From positions 558,001 through 622,000 of the forward strand of contig CAWBFA010000001.1 in NCBI GenBank assembly GCA_963788055.1: a stretch of 64,000 nt of DNA, written 5' to 3'. Position numbers and translations under genes: made by a program. The notes beneath the pieces were generated by a model, which saw only the letters and a list, made by a program, of their open reading frames with translations, was not told the DNA's origin and made no database searches. This DNA comes from JACCTU01 sp963788055 (lineage in GTDB: Bacteria; Actinomycetota; Thermoleophilia; Gaiellales; Gaiellaceae). Position 1 is the stretch's first letter, and every line of letters begins with the position of its first letter. Shown here piece by piece: positions 8,991-17,360 of the stretch.

Positions 8991-10331
8991 CTAGCCCGCG
9001 CGGGGCAGGTCGGCGAAGGCCACGTAGAGCTCCCGCGCGGCGTCGTACGCCTTCGCCAGGTACTCGACCGGGAGCTTCTCGTTCGGCGAATGGACACTCG
9101 ACTCCGGGAGGGCGACGCCCGTCAGAACGACGGGCATGCCCCGCTCGGTGACCGCCGCCATGATCGGAAGCGTGCCGCCACCGCGCACGCGCAGCGGCTC
9201 GCGGCCGAAGACCTTCTCGAACGCCTTCAGCCCGAGCTGGATCGCCGGCGACTGCGGGTCGACCACGGACGCCGGCGTCCCCGTGTCGTAGCGCAGGTCG
9301 ATCTCGGCACCCTCCGGTGCGGCCTCGCGCACGAGCTGCTCGACTGCCTTGCGGATCGTCTCGACGTCCTGGCCGGGCGCGAGCCGAACCGTGAAGTTCG
9401 CCTGCGCCGACGTGACCGTCGTCGTGTTCTTCAGGCCGGGCTTCCCGCCGAGGATCCCATTCACGTCGACGGACGACTCCGCGGTCGTGCGAAGCCAGAA
9501 CTCGTCGGCGGCACGCTCGTCGTACGGCGAGGCGCCGGCTTCCCCGAGCATCTCGGCGCCGCTCGGGATCGCGCTCCAGCTCTCCTGCTCCTCCGGCGAC
9601 GCGGGGATGATCCCCTGGCGCAACGGCTCGGGGAGGCGCCCACCGCGGGGCATGATCCCGCCCAGGGCCTGCATCAGCGCGTGGATCGCGTTCAACGCTG
9701 CGTTCCCGTACATCCCCGAGTGCAGATCGCGGGCGCCCGTCTTGACGAGGAGGTCGAACGCGACGAGCCCTCGCGTCCCGGTGCAGAACTGCGGGACGTC
9801 GCGGCGCTCCATTCCGCCGTCGAAGATCACGCAGACGTCGGCCCCACGCTCGTCGGCGTTCACCCAGTCGACGATCGACGTACCGCCGATCTCCTCCTCC
9901 CCGTCGGAGGCGACGCGGATGTTCACCGGCAGCGCGCCTTCGTCCGCGAGGTCGACCGCGGCGCGGAGGATCGAGTAGAGCTGCCCCTTGTCGTCCGCGA
10001 CGCCGCGCGCGAAGAGCCAGTCGTCCTTCACCGTCGGCTCGAAGGGGTCACTGTCCCAGAGGTCGATCGGCGCGGGCGGCTGCACGTCGAAGTGGCCGTA
10101 CACGAGCACCGTCGGCGCGCTGTCGGGATCGGTCGACGCCGGAATCTCGCCGATCACGAGCGGCTGCGCGTCCGTCTCGACGAGCTCGGCGTCTCCGCCC
10201 TTCGCGGAGCGGACGAGGTCGCGCACCCACTCCCCCGCCCGGCGAACGTCCGACGCGTGGTTCGGATCGGCGCTGACCGAGGGGATGCGCAGAAGGTCGT
10301 AGAGCTGCTCGAGCTGCGCCGCGGCGTTCAT
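8991..10331 (-). CDS. M20-family metallopeptidase (dipeptidase/ArgE-DapE superfamily)
   Basis: This is a predicted cytoplasmic zinc aminoacyl-peptidase of 446 residues. Metal-binding motifs are visible in order: VLVYGHFDVQP (His-x-Asp), ARGVADDKGQ (bridging Asp), ASDGEEEIGG (catalytic Glu plus metal Glu), FDGG, and near the C terminus GVALPESSVHSPNEKLPVEYL with the last His ligand. The lid/dimerisation domain spans roughly residues 195-350. Peptides, acyl-amino acids or carnosine-like dipeptides are all possible substrates. ATG at 10331. It is monocistronic, converging on hxlR. Confidence 0.9.
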   Translation of the reverse strand: MNAAAQLEQLYDLLRIPSVSADPNHASDVRRAGEWVRDLVRSAKGGDAELVETDAQPLVIGEIPASTDPDSAPTVLVYGHFDVQPPAPIDLWDSDPFEPTVKDDWLFARGVADDKGQLYSILRAAVDLADEGALPVNIRVASDGEEEIGGTSIVDWVNADERGADVCVIFDGGMERRDVPQFCTGTRGLVAFDLLVKTGARDLHSGMYGNAALNAIHALMQALGGIMPRGGRLPEPLRQGIIPASPEEQESWSAIPSGAEMLGEAGASPYDERAADEFWLRTTAESSVDVNGILGGKPGLKNTTTVTSAQANFTVRLAPGQDVETIRKAVEQLVREAAPEGAEIDLRYDTGTPASVVDPQSPAIQLGLKAFEKVFGREPLRVRGGGTLPIMAAVTERGMPVVLTGVALPESSVHSPNEKLPVEYLAKAYDAARELYVAFADLPRAG

Positions 10332-10355
10332 GGCTGCGGAAGTCTATTCACCGCG

Positions 10356-10374
10356 GAAAGCGCAACGCGCTTTC
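10356..10374 (-). terminator. Hairpin downstream of the sigma factor gene
   Basis: GAAAGCGC (10356-10363) and GCGCTTTC (10367-10374) form a perfect 8-bp stem with a 3-base loop, starting 8 bases after the sigma-factor stop. It lies between that stop and the start of the M20 peptidase gene, so it may insulate the two. Confidence 0.5.
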
Positions 10375-10381
10375 TGCACGA

Positions 10382-11470
10382 CTATGCAGCAGCGTCGCGG
10401 AGCGTCTGGCTGTCCGCCAACGCGCGGAGCTTCTTCAGGCTCTGGTTCTCGATCTGGCGGATCCGCTCGCGCGTCACGTTGAACGTGCGGCCGACCTCGT
10501 CGAGCGTGCGCGGCGGCTTGCCGTCGAGGCCGTAGCGCAGCTCGAGCACGGCACGCTCGCGCGGCGAGAGCATCTCGAGCACCTTCCGGAGCGCCTCCTT
10601 GCGGAGCGTCGTCTCCGCCTCCTCCTCGGGCGCCGGCGCGGACTCGTCGGTGAGGAAGTGCCCGAACTCGGACTCCTCCTCGTCGCCGACCGGCTTCTCG
10701 AGGGAGACCGGCGTCTGCGCGCTTCGACGGATCTGCTCGACCTCGTCGGTGGTGAGCTCGAGCTCCTTGCCGATCTCATAGGACATCGGCTCGCGTCCGA
10801 GCTCCGCTCGGAGCTTGCGCTCGGCGCGGGCGATCTTGTTCAGCTTCTCGACGACGTGGACCGGCATGCGGATCGTCCGCGCCTTGTCGGCGAGCGCGCG
10901 CGCGACCGCCTGGCGAATCCACCACGTCGCGTACGTCGAGAACTTGAAGCCCTTGCGGTAGTCGAACTTCTCGGCGGCGCGCACGAGGCCGATCGTCCCT
11001 TCCTGGATCAGGTCGAGGAACGGCAGTCCCTGGTTGCGATAGCGCTTCGCGATCGAGACGACGAGACGGAGGTTCGCCTCGACCATCTCCTGCTTCGCGC
11101 CGTGGTCGCCGCGCTCGATGCGCTTCGCGAGCTCGACCTCCTGCGCGGCGGTGAGCAGCTCGACCTTGCCGATGTCCTTCAAGAAGAGCTGGAGCGAGTC
11201 GGTCGAGATCTCGCGCTCGACCGGCGCAGCGACCTCTTCCTCCTCGACGACGACCTCGACCACGGAGATCTCGAGCGACTCGAGCGTGTCGTAGAACGAG
11301 TCGAGCGCGCCGGGCTCGAGGTCGAGCTCGACGAGCGCGAGCGCGATCTCCTCCGCCGTGAGCGAGCCGGCCTGCTTGCCTGTCTCGAGCAGGGTCTTCG
11401 CCTCGTCGGTGGCGAGCATCGCCTCGACGTTCAGCTCCGTTCCCCCCGGCACCACCGTCGTCTGGCTCAC
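10382..11470 (-). CDS. rpoD: Primary RNA polymerase sigma factor (RpoD/SigA type)
   Basis: This 362-residue sigma-70 directs core polymerase to housekeeping promoters. It shows a short region 1.1-like segment (LLETGKQAGSLTAEEIA), region 1.2/2.1 (DSLQLFLKDIGKVELL), the 2.3-2.4 promoter-melting block (KGFKFSTYATWWIRQAVARA), region 3 (RTIRMPVHVVEKLNK), and region 4.2 (LDEVGRTFNVTRERIRQIEN). I prefer GTG at 11470 because GGAGGGGG sits 5 bases upstream; an upstream GTG at 11518 has no such site. The acidic linker in the N-terminal 100 residues is poorly conserved. The presence of region 1.1 and the full 4.2 favours a primary over an alternative sigma factor. Confidence 0.93.
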   Translation of the reverse strand: MSQTTVVPGGTELNVEAMLATDEAKTLLETGKQAGSLTAEEIALALVELDLEPGALDSFYDTLESLEISVVEVVVEEEEVAAPVEREISTDSLQLFLKDIGKVELLTAAQEVELAKRIERGDHGAKQEMVEANLRLVVSIAKRYRNQGLPFLDLIQEGTIGLVRAAEKFDYRKGFKFSTYATWWIRQAVARALADKARTIRMPVHVVEKLNKIARAERKLRAELGREPMSYEIGKELELTTDEVEQIRRSAQTPVSLEKPVGDEEESEFGHFLTDESAPAPEEEAETTLRKEALRKVLEMLSPRERAVLELRYGLDGKPPRTLDEVGRTFNVTRERIRQIENQSLKKLRALADSQTLRDAAA

Positions 11471-11635
11471 GTTCCCCCTCCAAGGCCCGTGCTGCACGAC
11501 ACCCACCCTCACCTTCACCTTACGGCCAAGTCGGACAGAGTCAACGTCCTTCCCTGGCGGCGGAAGTGTGCCTGAGCGGACGGAAGCCCGCCATAGGCCG
11601 TTCGGCTCATCTGTTTCTCACCCTGGACCCATGCC

Positions 11636-12553
11636 TTACAGACGGTCGAGAAAGCGCTTCGCTTCCCTTCCCAGGCGGGTTTCCGGGCCGAGGGCCCGCA
11701 CCTGCCGGAGCTGCCGCTTGGCCCCCTCGGCGTCGCCGATCCACACGAGGAGAAGCCCGAGGTGGAACCGGACCGTCTGGGCGCGCGGGAACCGGCGCGT
11801 CAGCGGCCCGAGCCGGGAGAACGCGGCCGCGGGCTCGTCCTTGTCGAACCGGGAGACGGCGGCGGCGGTGAGCGTCTCCGGGTCGTCGGGCCCGAGCCGC
11901 ACGGCGTCGTCGAAGGTCCGCCTCGCGCTCAGCGGCCTGCCGAGCCGCTGGAGCGCGGTGCCGTAGTGCAGCCGCGCGCTCTTCGTCCGCAGATGGGCCA
12001 GGAGCGCGATCTGCTCGCTCGGCGAACGGTCGGCGAGCGCCGCCGGAAACGGTTCGCTCGGGACGAACAGCGGCAGCCCCGGCGCGAACCTCGGGTGCAG
12101 GAAGTCGTCGGCGCGGACGGCGTACGGCGTGTCGGGCTGCAGACGCGCCGCCGCCTCGAGCTCGGTGCGCGCCGCGCGCTCTGCTCCAGTCGCGGCGAGA
12201 ACGATGCCCTCGTGGAGGCGCACGGCGGAGCTCGACTGCGGCAGCGCCTCGAGTGTCGGCATCGTGTCGGGCCACGACGCGAACGCCGCGCCGATCCTCG
12301 CCTCCGGGGAGCGGTAGCGCTCGAAGATCTCGCGCGCGGCGTCGAGGCGGCCGTCCGCGTAGAGCTGCGACGCCCTTCGCAGGTCGCGTGCCTCCGGGTC
12401 GTCACGCACGCCGAGGTCGAGGAAGAGCGGCGGCGGATCGACGGCGGACGTCGCGGGTTCGTCGCGCGTCAGCGCGACGACGCCGAGCGTCGCCGAGACG
12501 GCCACGGCGGACGCCGCTGCGACGATCGTCCAGATGCGGGCACGCGGGGACAC
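11636..12553 (-). CDS. Membrane-anchored TPR-like protein, function unknown
   Basis: This is a 305-residue protein with one N-terminal membrane segment (IWTIVAAASAVAVSATLGVV). A repeat-rich helical domain follows, in which tetratricopeptide-like units recur: LRRASQLYADGRLDAAREIF, KSARLHYGTALQRLGRPLSA, TVRFHLGLLLVWIGDAEGA. TPR proteins act as scaffolds, and no catalytic motif is visible. I chose GTG at 12553, just before the membrane segment. The frame is open further upstream, but that part would overlap moeZ. It diverges from moeZ with only 28 bp between starts. Confidence 0.7.
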   Translation of the reverse strand: MSPRARIWTIVAAASAVAVSATLGVVALTRDEPATSAVDPPPLFLDLGVRDDPEARDLRRASQLYADGRLDAAREIFERYRSPEARIGAAFASWPDTMPTLEALPQSSSAVRLHEGIVLAATGAERAARTELEAAARLQPDTPYAVRADDFLHPRFAPGLPLFVPSEPFPAALADRSPSEQIALLAHLRTKSARLHYGTALQRLGRPLSARRTFDDAVRLGPDDPETLTAAAVSRFDKDEPAAAFSRLGPLTRRFPRAQTVRFHLGLLLVWIGDAEGAKRQLRQVRALGPETRLGREAKRFLDRL

Positions 12554-12581
12554 GGAACAGCTGGCTACACTTTCGAAAGCA

Positions 12582-13715
12582 ATGGCAACGTCGAGCGAGA
12601 CTCCGACCCTCAGTCTGCGTGAAGCCGCCGACCTGCTCGGCGGAGACGCGCTCTTCCTCGACGTTCGCGAGCAGGGTGAATGGGATCTCGGCCACGTGCC
12701 GGATGCGGTCCACATCCCGCTCGGCCTGCTCGAGGACCGTGTCGCCGGGGAGCTCCCGGACCGCTCGCGCGAGGTCGTCGTCTACTGCGCCCACGGGCGC
12801 CGGTCGCTCGCCGCCCTCGCGACTCTTCGAGCCCTCGGGTACGACCGCTCGCGCCATCTCATCGACGGATTCGTGGAATGGGAGAAGAGCGGCTTGCCGG
12901 TCGTCGTGCCCTCGACCCTGGAACCGGATCAGCGGCTGCGCTACAGCCGCCATCTGCTGATCCCCGAGCTCGGCGAGCCCGGCCAGCGGCGGCTGCTCGA
13001 GGCGCGCGTGCTCCTGATCGGCGCCGGCGGGCTCGGCTCGCCCGCGTCGCTCTACCTCGCCGCCGCGGGAGTCGGCACGCTCGGCATCGTCGACGACGAC
13101 GTCGTCGACGAGTCGAACCTGCAGCGCCAGATCGCGCACTCGACGCACCGGCTCGGCGACCCGAAGGTCGAGTCCGCCCGCGACACCCTGACCGCGCTCA
13201 ACCCCGACGTGCAGGTCAAGACGTTCCAGGAGCGCCTGAGCTCCGAGAACATCGACCGGATCCTGGCCGAGGGCTGGGACGTGATCGTCGACGGCGCCGA
13301 CAACTTCCCGACGCGCTACCTCGTGAACGACGCCTCCGTCTGGCACGGGATCCCGGTCGTGCACGGCTCGATCTACCGGTTCGAGGGCCAGGCCACCGTC
13401 TTCCAGCCGGGAGAGGGGCCGTGCTATCGCTGCCTCTTCCCCACTCCGCCGCCGCCGGAGCTGGCGCCTTCGTGCGCCGAGGGCGGAGTGCTCGGCGTGC
13501 TGCCGGGCGTGATCGGCTCTCTGCAGGCGAACGAGGCGATCAAGCTCGTGACGGGGATCGGCGAGCCGCTCGTCGGCCGACTGCTGCTCTTCGACGCACT
13601 CAGCGCGACCTTCACCGAGGTGGCGCTCCGCAGGGACCCGGATTGTCCGGTCTGCGGCGAGCACCCGGCCGTGACCGAATACATCGACTACGCAGAGTTC
13701 TGCGCGGCTCGATGA
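12582..13715 (+). CDS. moeZ: MoeZ/MoeB-type sulfur-carrier adenylyltransferase with N-terminal rhodanese
   Basis: This E1-like enzyme adenylates the C terminus of small sulfur-carrier proteins and, through a rhodanese domain, delivers persulfide sulfur. Residues 1-105 are rhodanese (ALFLDVREQGEWDLGH, catalytic Cys in VVVYCAHGRRSL). Residues 110-377 are ThiF/MoeB: nucleotide-binding GAGGLGSPASLYLAAAG, DDDVVDESNLQRQ, and zinc Cys pairs CYRC and CPVC. The usual MoeZ/MOCS3 order is the reverse, ThiF first and rhodanese last. ATG at 12582. The TGA overlaps the cysO ATG (ATGA). It is the first gene of a cysteine-biosynthesis operon. Confidence 0.93.
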   Translation: MATSSETPTLSLREAADLLGGDALFLDVREQGEWDLGHVPDAVHIPLGLLEDRVAGELPDRSREVVVYCAHGRRSLAALATLRALGYDRSRHLIDGFVEWEKSGLPVVVPSTLEPDQRLRYSRHLLIPELGEPGQRRLLEARVLLIGAGGLGSPASLYLAAAGVGTLGIVDDDVVDESNLQRQIAHSTHRLGDPKVESARDTLTALNPDVQVKTFQERLSSENIDRILAEGWDVIVDGADNFPTRYLVNDASVWHGIPVVHGSIYRFEGQATVFQPGEGPCYRCLFPTPPPPELAPSCAEGGVLGVLPGVIGSLQANEAIKLVTGIGEPLVGRLLLFDALSATFTEVALRRDPDCPVCGEHPAVTEYIDYAEFCAAR

Positions 13716-13966
13716 GCGTCGTCCGAATTCCACCCACGCTGCGGGAGGACACCGGCGGCGAGCGCAACGTGATCGCCGAGGGCGAGACCGTGCGCGATCT
13801 GCTCGACGACCTGAGGTCGCGCTTCCCCACGCTCGGCGGCAAGCTCGAGTACGCGAACGTCTACGTCGGCGGCGAGGACATCCGCACACGCGACGGCTTC
13901 GAGACGCCGGTCTCGGCGGGCGACACCGTGATCCTCCTGCCGGCCATGGCGGGCGGTGCCGGTTAA
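13712..13966 (+). CDS. cysO: CysO/ThiS-like sulfur-carrier protein with a two-residue tail after Gly-Gly
   Basis: This is an 84-residue beta-grasp protein that carries thiocarboxylate sulfur for cysteine synthesis. It starts MSVVRIPPTLRE and contains GGERNVIAEGETVRDLLDDL and GDTVILLPAMAGGAG. Active sulfur carriers end in Gly-Gly; here two residues (Ala-Gly) follow the pair, so a protease step may be needed before adenylation. A JAMM protease gene lies two genes downstream. The ATG overlaps the moeZ stop, and the last 11 bases overlap cysM. Confidence 0.9.
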   Translation: MSVVRIPPTLREDTGGERNVIAEGETVRDLLDDLRSRFPTLGGKLEYANVYVGGEDIRTRDGFETPVSAGDTVILLPAMAGGAG

Positions 13967-14891
13967 GCCGCAGGTCGCGGCGTCGCTGCTCGACCTCGTC
14001 GGCAACACCCCGCTGGTCGAGCTGAAGCCGGAAGGCGCGGTGCGGCTCTACGCGAAGCTCGAGGGGCAGAACCCGACCGGCTCGATCAAGGACCGCGTCG
14101 CCAAGGCGATGATCGAAGCCGCCGAGGCGTCGGGCGAACTGGAGCCCGGTCGCGAGCTGCTCGAGCCGACAAGCGGCAACACCGGCATCTCACTCGCGCT
14201 CGTCGCGAAGCTCAAGGGCTACCGACTGACCTGCGTGATGCCTGAGAACGCGACCGAGGAGCGCCGCCTCCTGCTCCGGCTCTACGGCGCGAAGATCATC
14301 GAGTCGCCCGGCGCGGAGGGCTCGAACGGCGCAGTCCGGCTCGCGCTCGAGCTCGCGGAACGCGAGCCCAAGTACTTCATGCCGTTCCAGTACGCGAACG
14401 AGGCCAACCCGCGCGCGCACTACGAGGGCACCGGCGCGGAGATCGCCGAAGCGCTCGAGCGGGTCAACGTGCTCGTCGCGGGTCTCGGCACCGGCGGCAC
14501 GCTGATGGGGACCGGCGCGCGCCTGCGCGAGTCGTTCCCGGACCTGACGGTCGCCGCTGCCGAGCCGCTGCCCGGCGATCCCGTGATGGGCCTGCGCTCG
14601 CTCGAGGACGGCTACGTCCCGCCGATCCTCGACGTCTCGAAGCTCGACCGGAAGGTGCTCGTCTCGAACGAGGAGTCGGTCGCCGGGCTTCATCGGCTGC
14701 TCGACCAGGACGGGATCTTCGCGGGCGTTTCCTCGGGCGCGGTCGTGCACGTCGCACACAAGCTCGCGGCCGAGCGCGAGGAAGGCGTCGTCGTCTGCGT
14801 GCTCCCCGACGCGGGCTGGAAGTACCTGTCGGCCGACTTCTGGGAGTCCGACGACGTCGAGAGCGCAATGGAGGACACCGTCTGGTGGTAG
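13956..14891 (+). CDS. cysM: CysM, PLP-dependent cysteine synthase using CysO thiocarboxylate
   Basis: This is a cysteine synthase of 311 residues. LVGNTPLVEL opens the fold, and NPTGSIKDRVAKAM holds the PLP-binding Lys. EPTSGNTGISLAL is the substrate loop, GLGTGGTLMGTG is the phosphate-binding loop, and FAGVSSGAV is near the C terminus. In actinobacteria, CysM uses O-phosphoserine and thiocarboxylated CysO rather than free sulfide; the gene order here supports that form. GTG at 13956 lies inside the end of cysO. The stop TAG overlaps the next GTG (TAGTG). Confidence 0.93.
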   Translation: MPVKPQVAASLLDLVGNTPLVELKPEGAVRLYAKLEGQNPTGSIKDRVAKAMIEAAEASGELEPGRELLEPTSGNTGISLALVAKLKGYRLTCVMPENATEERRLLLRLYGAKIIESPGAEGSNGAVRLALELAEREPKYFMPFQYANEANPRAHYEGTGAEIAEALERVNVLVAGLGTGGTLMGTGARLRESFPDLTVAAAEPLPGDPVMGLRSLEDGYVPPILDVSKLDRKVLVSNEESVAGLHRLLDQDGIFAGVSSGAVVHVAHKLAAEREEGVVVCVLPDAGWKYLSADFWESDDVESAMEDTVWW

Positions 14892-15259
14892 TGCCGGCCG
14901 AGATTCGGCAGGCGATGGCGGACCACGCCCTCAGCGAGGCCCCGAACGAGGCGTGCGGTCTCGTCGTGCTACGCGACGGAGTCGCGAACAGATACGTCGC
15001 CGGGCGAAACGCCGCCGCCTCGCCGTACCGCTTCGAGCTGGACGTCGACCCCGAGACCTGGTTCCTCGAGGACGAGGGCTACGAGCTCGCCGTGTTCCAT
15101 TCCCACCCCTCGTCGCCCGCGCGCCCGTCGCGCACCGACGTCGAGAACATCGGGCTCTGGGAGGGCAAGCCCTACCTGATCCTCTCTGCCGCCACGGGCG
15201 ATTTAGCCGCGTTCACGATCGCAGACGGCCGGATCACGAGCGTCCCGCTCACTACCTAG
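14891..15259 (+). CDS. mec: Mec-type JAMM zinc metalloprotease
   Basis: This is a 122-residue JAB1/MPN metalloprotease. NEACGLVV supplies the catalytic Glu, and FHSHPSSPARPSRTD is the HxHP...S..D zinc motif. In Mycobacterium, Mec releases cysteine from the CysO-Cys adduct. In other lineages similar proteases trim sulfur carriers that have a tail after Gly-Gly. Both roles fit here given the Ala-Gly tail on cysO. GTG at 14891 shares a base with the cysM TAG; an in-frame GTG at 14885 would add two residues. It ends the moeZ-cysO-cysM-mec operon. Confidence 0.92.
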   Translation: MPAEIRQAMADHALSEAPNEACGLVVLRDGVANRYVAGRNAAASPYRFELDVDPETWFLEDEGYELAVFHSHPSSPARPSRTDVENIGLWEGKPYLILSAATGDLAAFTIADGRITSVPLTT

Positions 15260-15268
15260 CTGAGTGAG

Positions 15269-15351
15269 GCGCAAGTCGCGAATCCGCTCATGCGGATCCG
15301 TGACGCTTGGTACCTAAAGGCGGCCGCTTCGCAGCCGCTGTCGCCGCGACT
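15269..15351 (+). repeat. Dispersed double-hairpin repeat, copy 2
   Basis: Same family as 8465-8549, between the convergent mec and cupredoxin genes. It has the variant middle CGCTTGGTACC shared with copy 3. The second hairpin carries one mismatch (CGCAGCCGC instead of CGCGGCCGC). Confidence 0.85.
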
Positions 15352-15364
15352 TCACATCAACGCG

Positions 15365-15718
15365 CTACCTGACGGTGAAGCTGCCGCGCATGCTCGACGC
15401 GTGCGGCATGCACACATAGGCGAACCTCCCCTTCCGCAGCGTCACGTTCCACGTCTTCGTGCCCACGAAGGCCACGGTCGTCGACTTCTTGATCCTTGGG
15501 CCGGACAGGGAGAAGTTGTGGAAGTTCGACTTGTCCTGCACCGTGATCGTGTACGCGCCGGCACGGAGCGTCGTCACCTTCTTGCCCGCCTTCTTGAGCG
15601 TGATCGTGAAGCCGGGGCCGACGGTGGCCGCGAGCTTCGTGGCGGCTGTCGCGGGGGCAGCAGCGACGAGGGCGAGGATCACGGACGAAACGCAGAGTGT
15701 CAGGCGGATGCGGGTCAT
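15365..15718 (-). CDS. Secreted cupredoxin (plastocyanin-like) protein
   Basis: This 117-residue exported protein probably binds one type-1 copper and shuttles electrons. A signal peptide (RLTLCVSSVILALVAAAPAT, cleavage near Ala-Ala-Thr) is followed by a beta-rich domain. Copper ligands appear in the right order: His in NFHNFSLSG, then Cys, His and Met in YVCMPHASSMRG. ATG at 15718 has GGAGGAG just upstream. It stands alone, with a hairpin repeat downstream and a Gfo/Idh gene upstream on the same strand. Confidence 0.85.
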   Translation of the reverse strand: MTRIRLTLCVSSVILALVAAAPATAATKLAATVGPGFTITLKKAGKKVTTLRAGAYTITVQDKSNFHNFSLSGPRIKKSTTVAFVGTKTWNVTLRKGRFAYVCMPHASSMRGSFTVR

Positions 15719-15746
15719 CGTTCTCCTCCGTCGGGTTCTTCGGCTT

Positions 15747-16712
15747 CTACGGCGAAGCCGAGCGCCCGGTTTCCGCGGAGCGAAAGAGAGCATCGAGCGT
15801 GCGTGCCTGGGCGACTGCGTCATCGCGGCCGAGCAGCGGCGGCTCGTCCCCGCGGATCGCGCGTGCGAAGTTCTCGAGCTGGAGGCGATAGCGGTCGACG
15901 TGTTCCACCTCGATCTCCTCGAGTTTCTCGCCGCGGCGAAGCTCGACGCGTTCGACGTCCGCCGTGAAGGGATGCGAGACGAGCAGCGCGCCGTCGGAGC
16001 CGACCGCCTCGAGCGCCTGACTCGGCGCAGTGTCCAGAGCGCACGAGAAGTGTCCCAGCACTCCGCCGCTGAACCGGAGCGTGCCGGCGAAGCGGACATC
16101 GACGCCGCCCGCGGTGAGCGTCTGCACGCCGAACACCTCCTCGGGCTCGCCGGCGACGAGCCGCATCCCGCTGACGCAATAGCAGCCGACGTCGAGCAGC
16201 GCACCGCCGCCGAGCTCCCGGATCCACCGCACGTCGTCCGGACGGCCGACGGTCGAGCAGAACGCCGCACGCACGAGGCGCAGCTCGCCGACGGCGTCGC
16301 CGTCGAGCACCTCGCGGGCGCGCTTGATCTGCGGGTGGTGGCGATACATGAACGCCTCCATCAACACGAGGCCGGCGCGCTCCGCCACGTCGAACGCGCG
16401 CGCGACCTCGGCTGAGTCGCGCCCCAGCGGCTTCTCGCAGAGCACGTGCTTCCCCGCCTCGAGCGCGCGGATCGACCATTCGACGTGAAGTGTGTTCGGG
16501 AGCGCGACGTAGACGGCGTCGACGTCCGAGTCGGCGAGGAGCGCTTCGTAGCTGGGCCAAGCGCGTTCGAGCCCGTGCTCGCGGACGTATGCCTCCGCAC
16601 GCGCGGGGTCGCGGCTCCCCGCCCCGACGATCGTCACGAGCTCGCTACCGGCGGCGCCGCTGATGATCGCGTCGTTGATCTGCGCCGTCGAGAGCAGCGC
16701 GAGCCTGAGCAT
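15747..16712 (-). CDS. Gfo/Idh/MocA-family NAD(P)-dependent oxidoreductase
   Basis: This is a 321-residue sugar or cyclitol dehydrogenase candidate. The Rossmann N terminus (MLRLALLSTAQINDAI) is slightly degenerate relative to the usual GxGxxG. VDAVYVALPNTLHVEWSIRA and GKHVLCEKPLG are the family hallmark, the Lys being catalytic. FMYRHHPQIKR and GGGALLDVGCYCV follow in the C-terminal beta domain. The substrate is unknown. ATG at 16712, 36 bp from the divergent MBL-fold gene. It is separate from the inositol island. Confidence 0.88.
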   Translation of the reverse strand: MLRLALLSTAQINDAIISGAAGSELVTIVGAGSRDPARAEAYVREHGLERAWPSYEALLADSDVDAVYVALPNTLHVEWSIRALEAGKHVLCEKPLGRDSAEVARAFDVAERAGLVLMEAFMYRHHPQIKRAREVLDGDAVGELRLVRAAFCSTVGRPDDVRWIRELGGGALLDVGCYCVSGMRLVAGEPEEVFGVQTLTAGGVDVRFAGTLRFSGGVLGHFSCALDTAPSQALEAVGSDGALLVSHPFTADVERVELRRGEKLEEIEVEHVDRYRLQLENFARAIRGDEPPLLGRDDAVAQARTLDALFRSAETGRSASP

Positions 16713-16748
16713 GATCACATCATTACGGCGCGGGTACGCTCGGCGCTG

Positions 16749-17360
16749 ATGCAAGAGCTGCACCCAGGACTCTGGACATGGACGGCGGCGCACCCCGACT
16801 GGACCGAGGACCAAGGCGGCCCTGGGGGCTGGGACCGCAACGTGCGGTCGTACGCGTACGACTCGGGTCCCTGCCTCGTCCTGATCGACCCTCTGGCGCC
16901 GCCCTCGCTGCTCGAAGGGCTCGTCGAGTCGAAGGAGGTCGCCGTGCTGTTGACGGTGCATTGGCACGCGCGCAGCGCAGCCGACTGCGTCGAGCGCTTC
17001 GGAGCGACCGTGCACGCGCCCAAAGGCGCCGTGCCGAGGCTGTCGCTTCCCGCTCAAGGCTTCGAGCAGGGCGAAGAGCTGCCGGGCGGCGTCGTTGCGC
17101 AGCTCAGGTGCTACACCGACGAGATGATCTTCTGGATTCCCTCCGAGCGCGCAGTCGTCGCGGGCGATGCGCTCCTCGGAGGCGAGTTGGGCCTCCACGT
17201 GCAGCCCGACTCGTGGCTGGCAGAGGACATGACGCACGAGTCGTTCCGCGACAGGCTGCGGCCGCTCCTCGAGCTGCCCGCCGAGCTCGTGCTGCTGACG
17301 CACGGCGACCCGGTGCTCGAGGACGGACGCGAGGCCCTGCGCGTCGCCCTGGACTCATGA
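16749..17360 (+). CDS. Metallo-beta-lactamase-fold protein, degenerate active site
   Basis: This 203-residue protein has the order of MBL-fold motifs: CLVLIDPLAPP, VLLTVHWHARSAADCVERFG, VAGDALLG and LLTHGDPV. The canonical HxHxDH is reduced to HWHARSA, so the second metal site is probably lost and hydrolase activity is doubtful. ATG at 16749. The TGA overlaps the ATG of the next gene, a related copy. The pair probably arose by tandem duplication, and the function is unknown. Confidence 0.75.
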   Translation: MQELHPGLWTWTAAHPDWTEDQGGPGGWDRNVRSYAYDSGPCLVLIDPLAPPSLLEGLVESKEVAVLLTVHWHARSAADCVERFGATVHAPKGAVPRLSLPAQGFEQGEELPGGVVAQLRCYTDEMIFWIPSERAVVAGDALLGGELGLHVQPDSWLAEDMTHESFRDRLRPLLELPAELVLLTHGDPVLEDGREALRVALDS

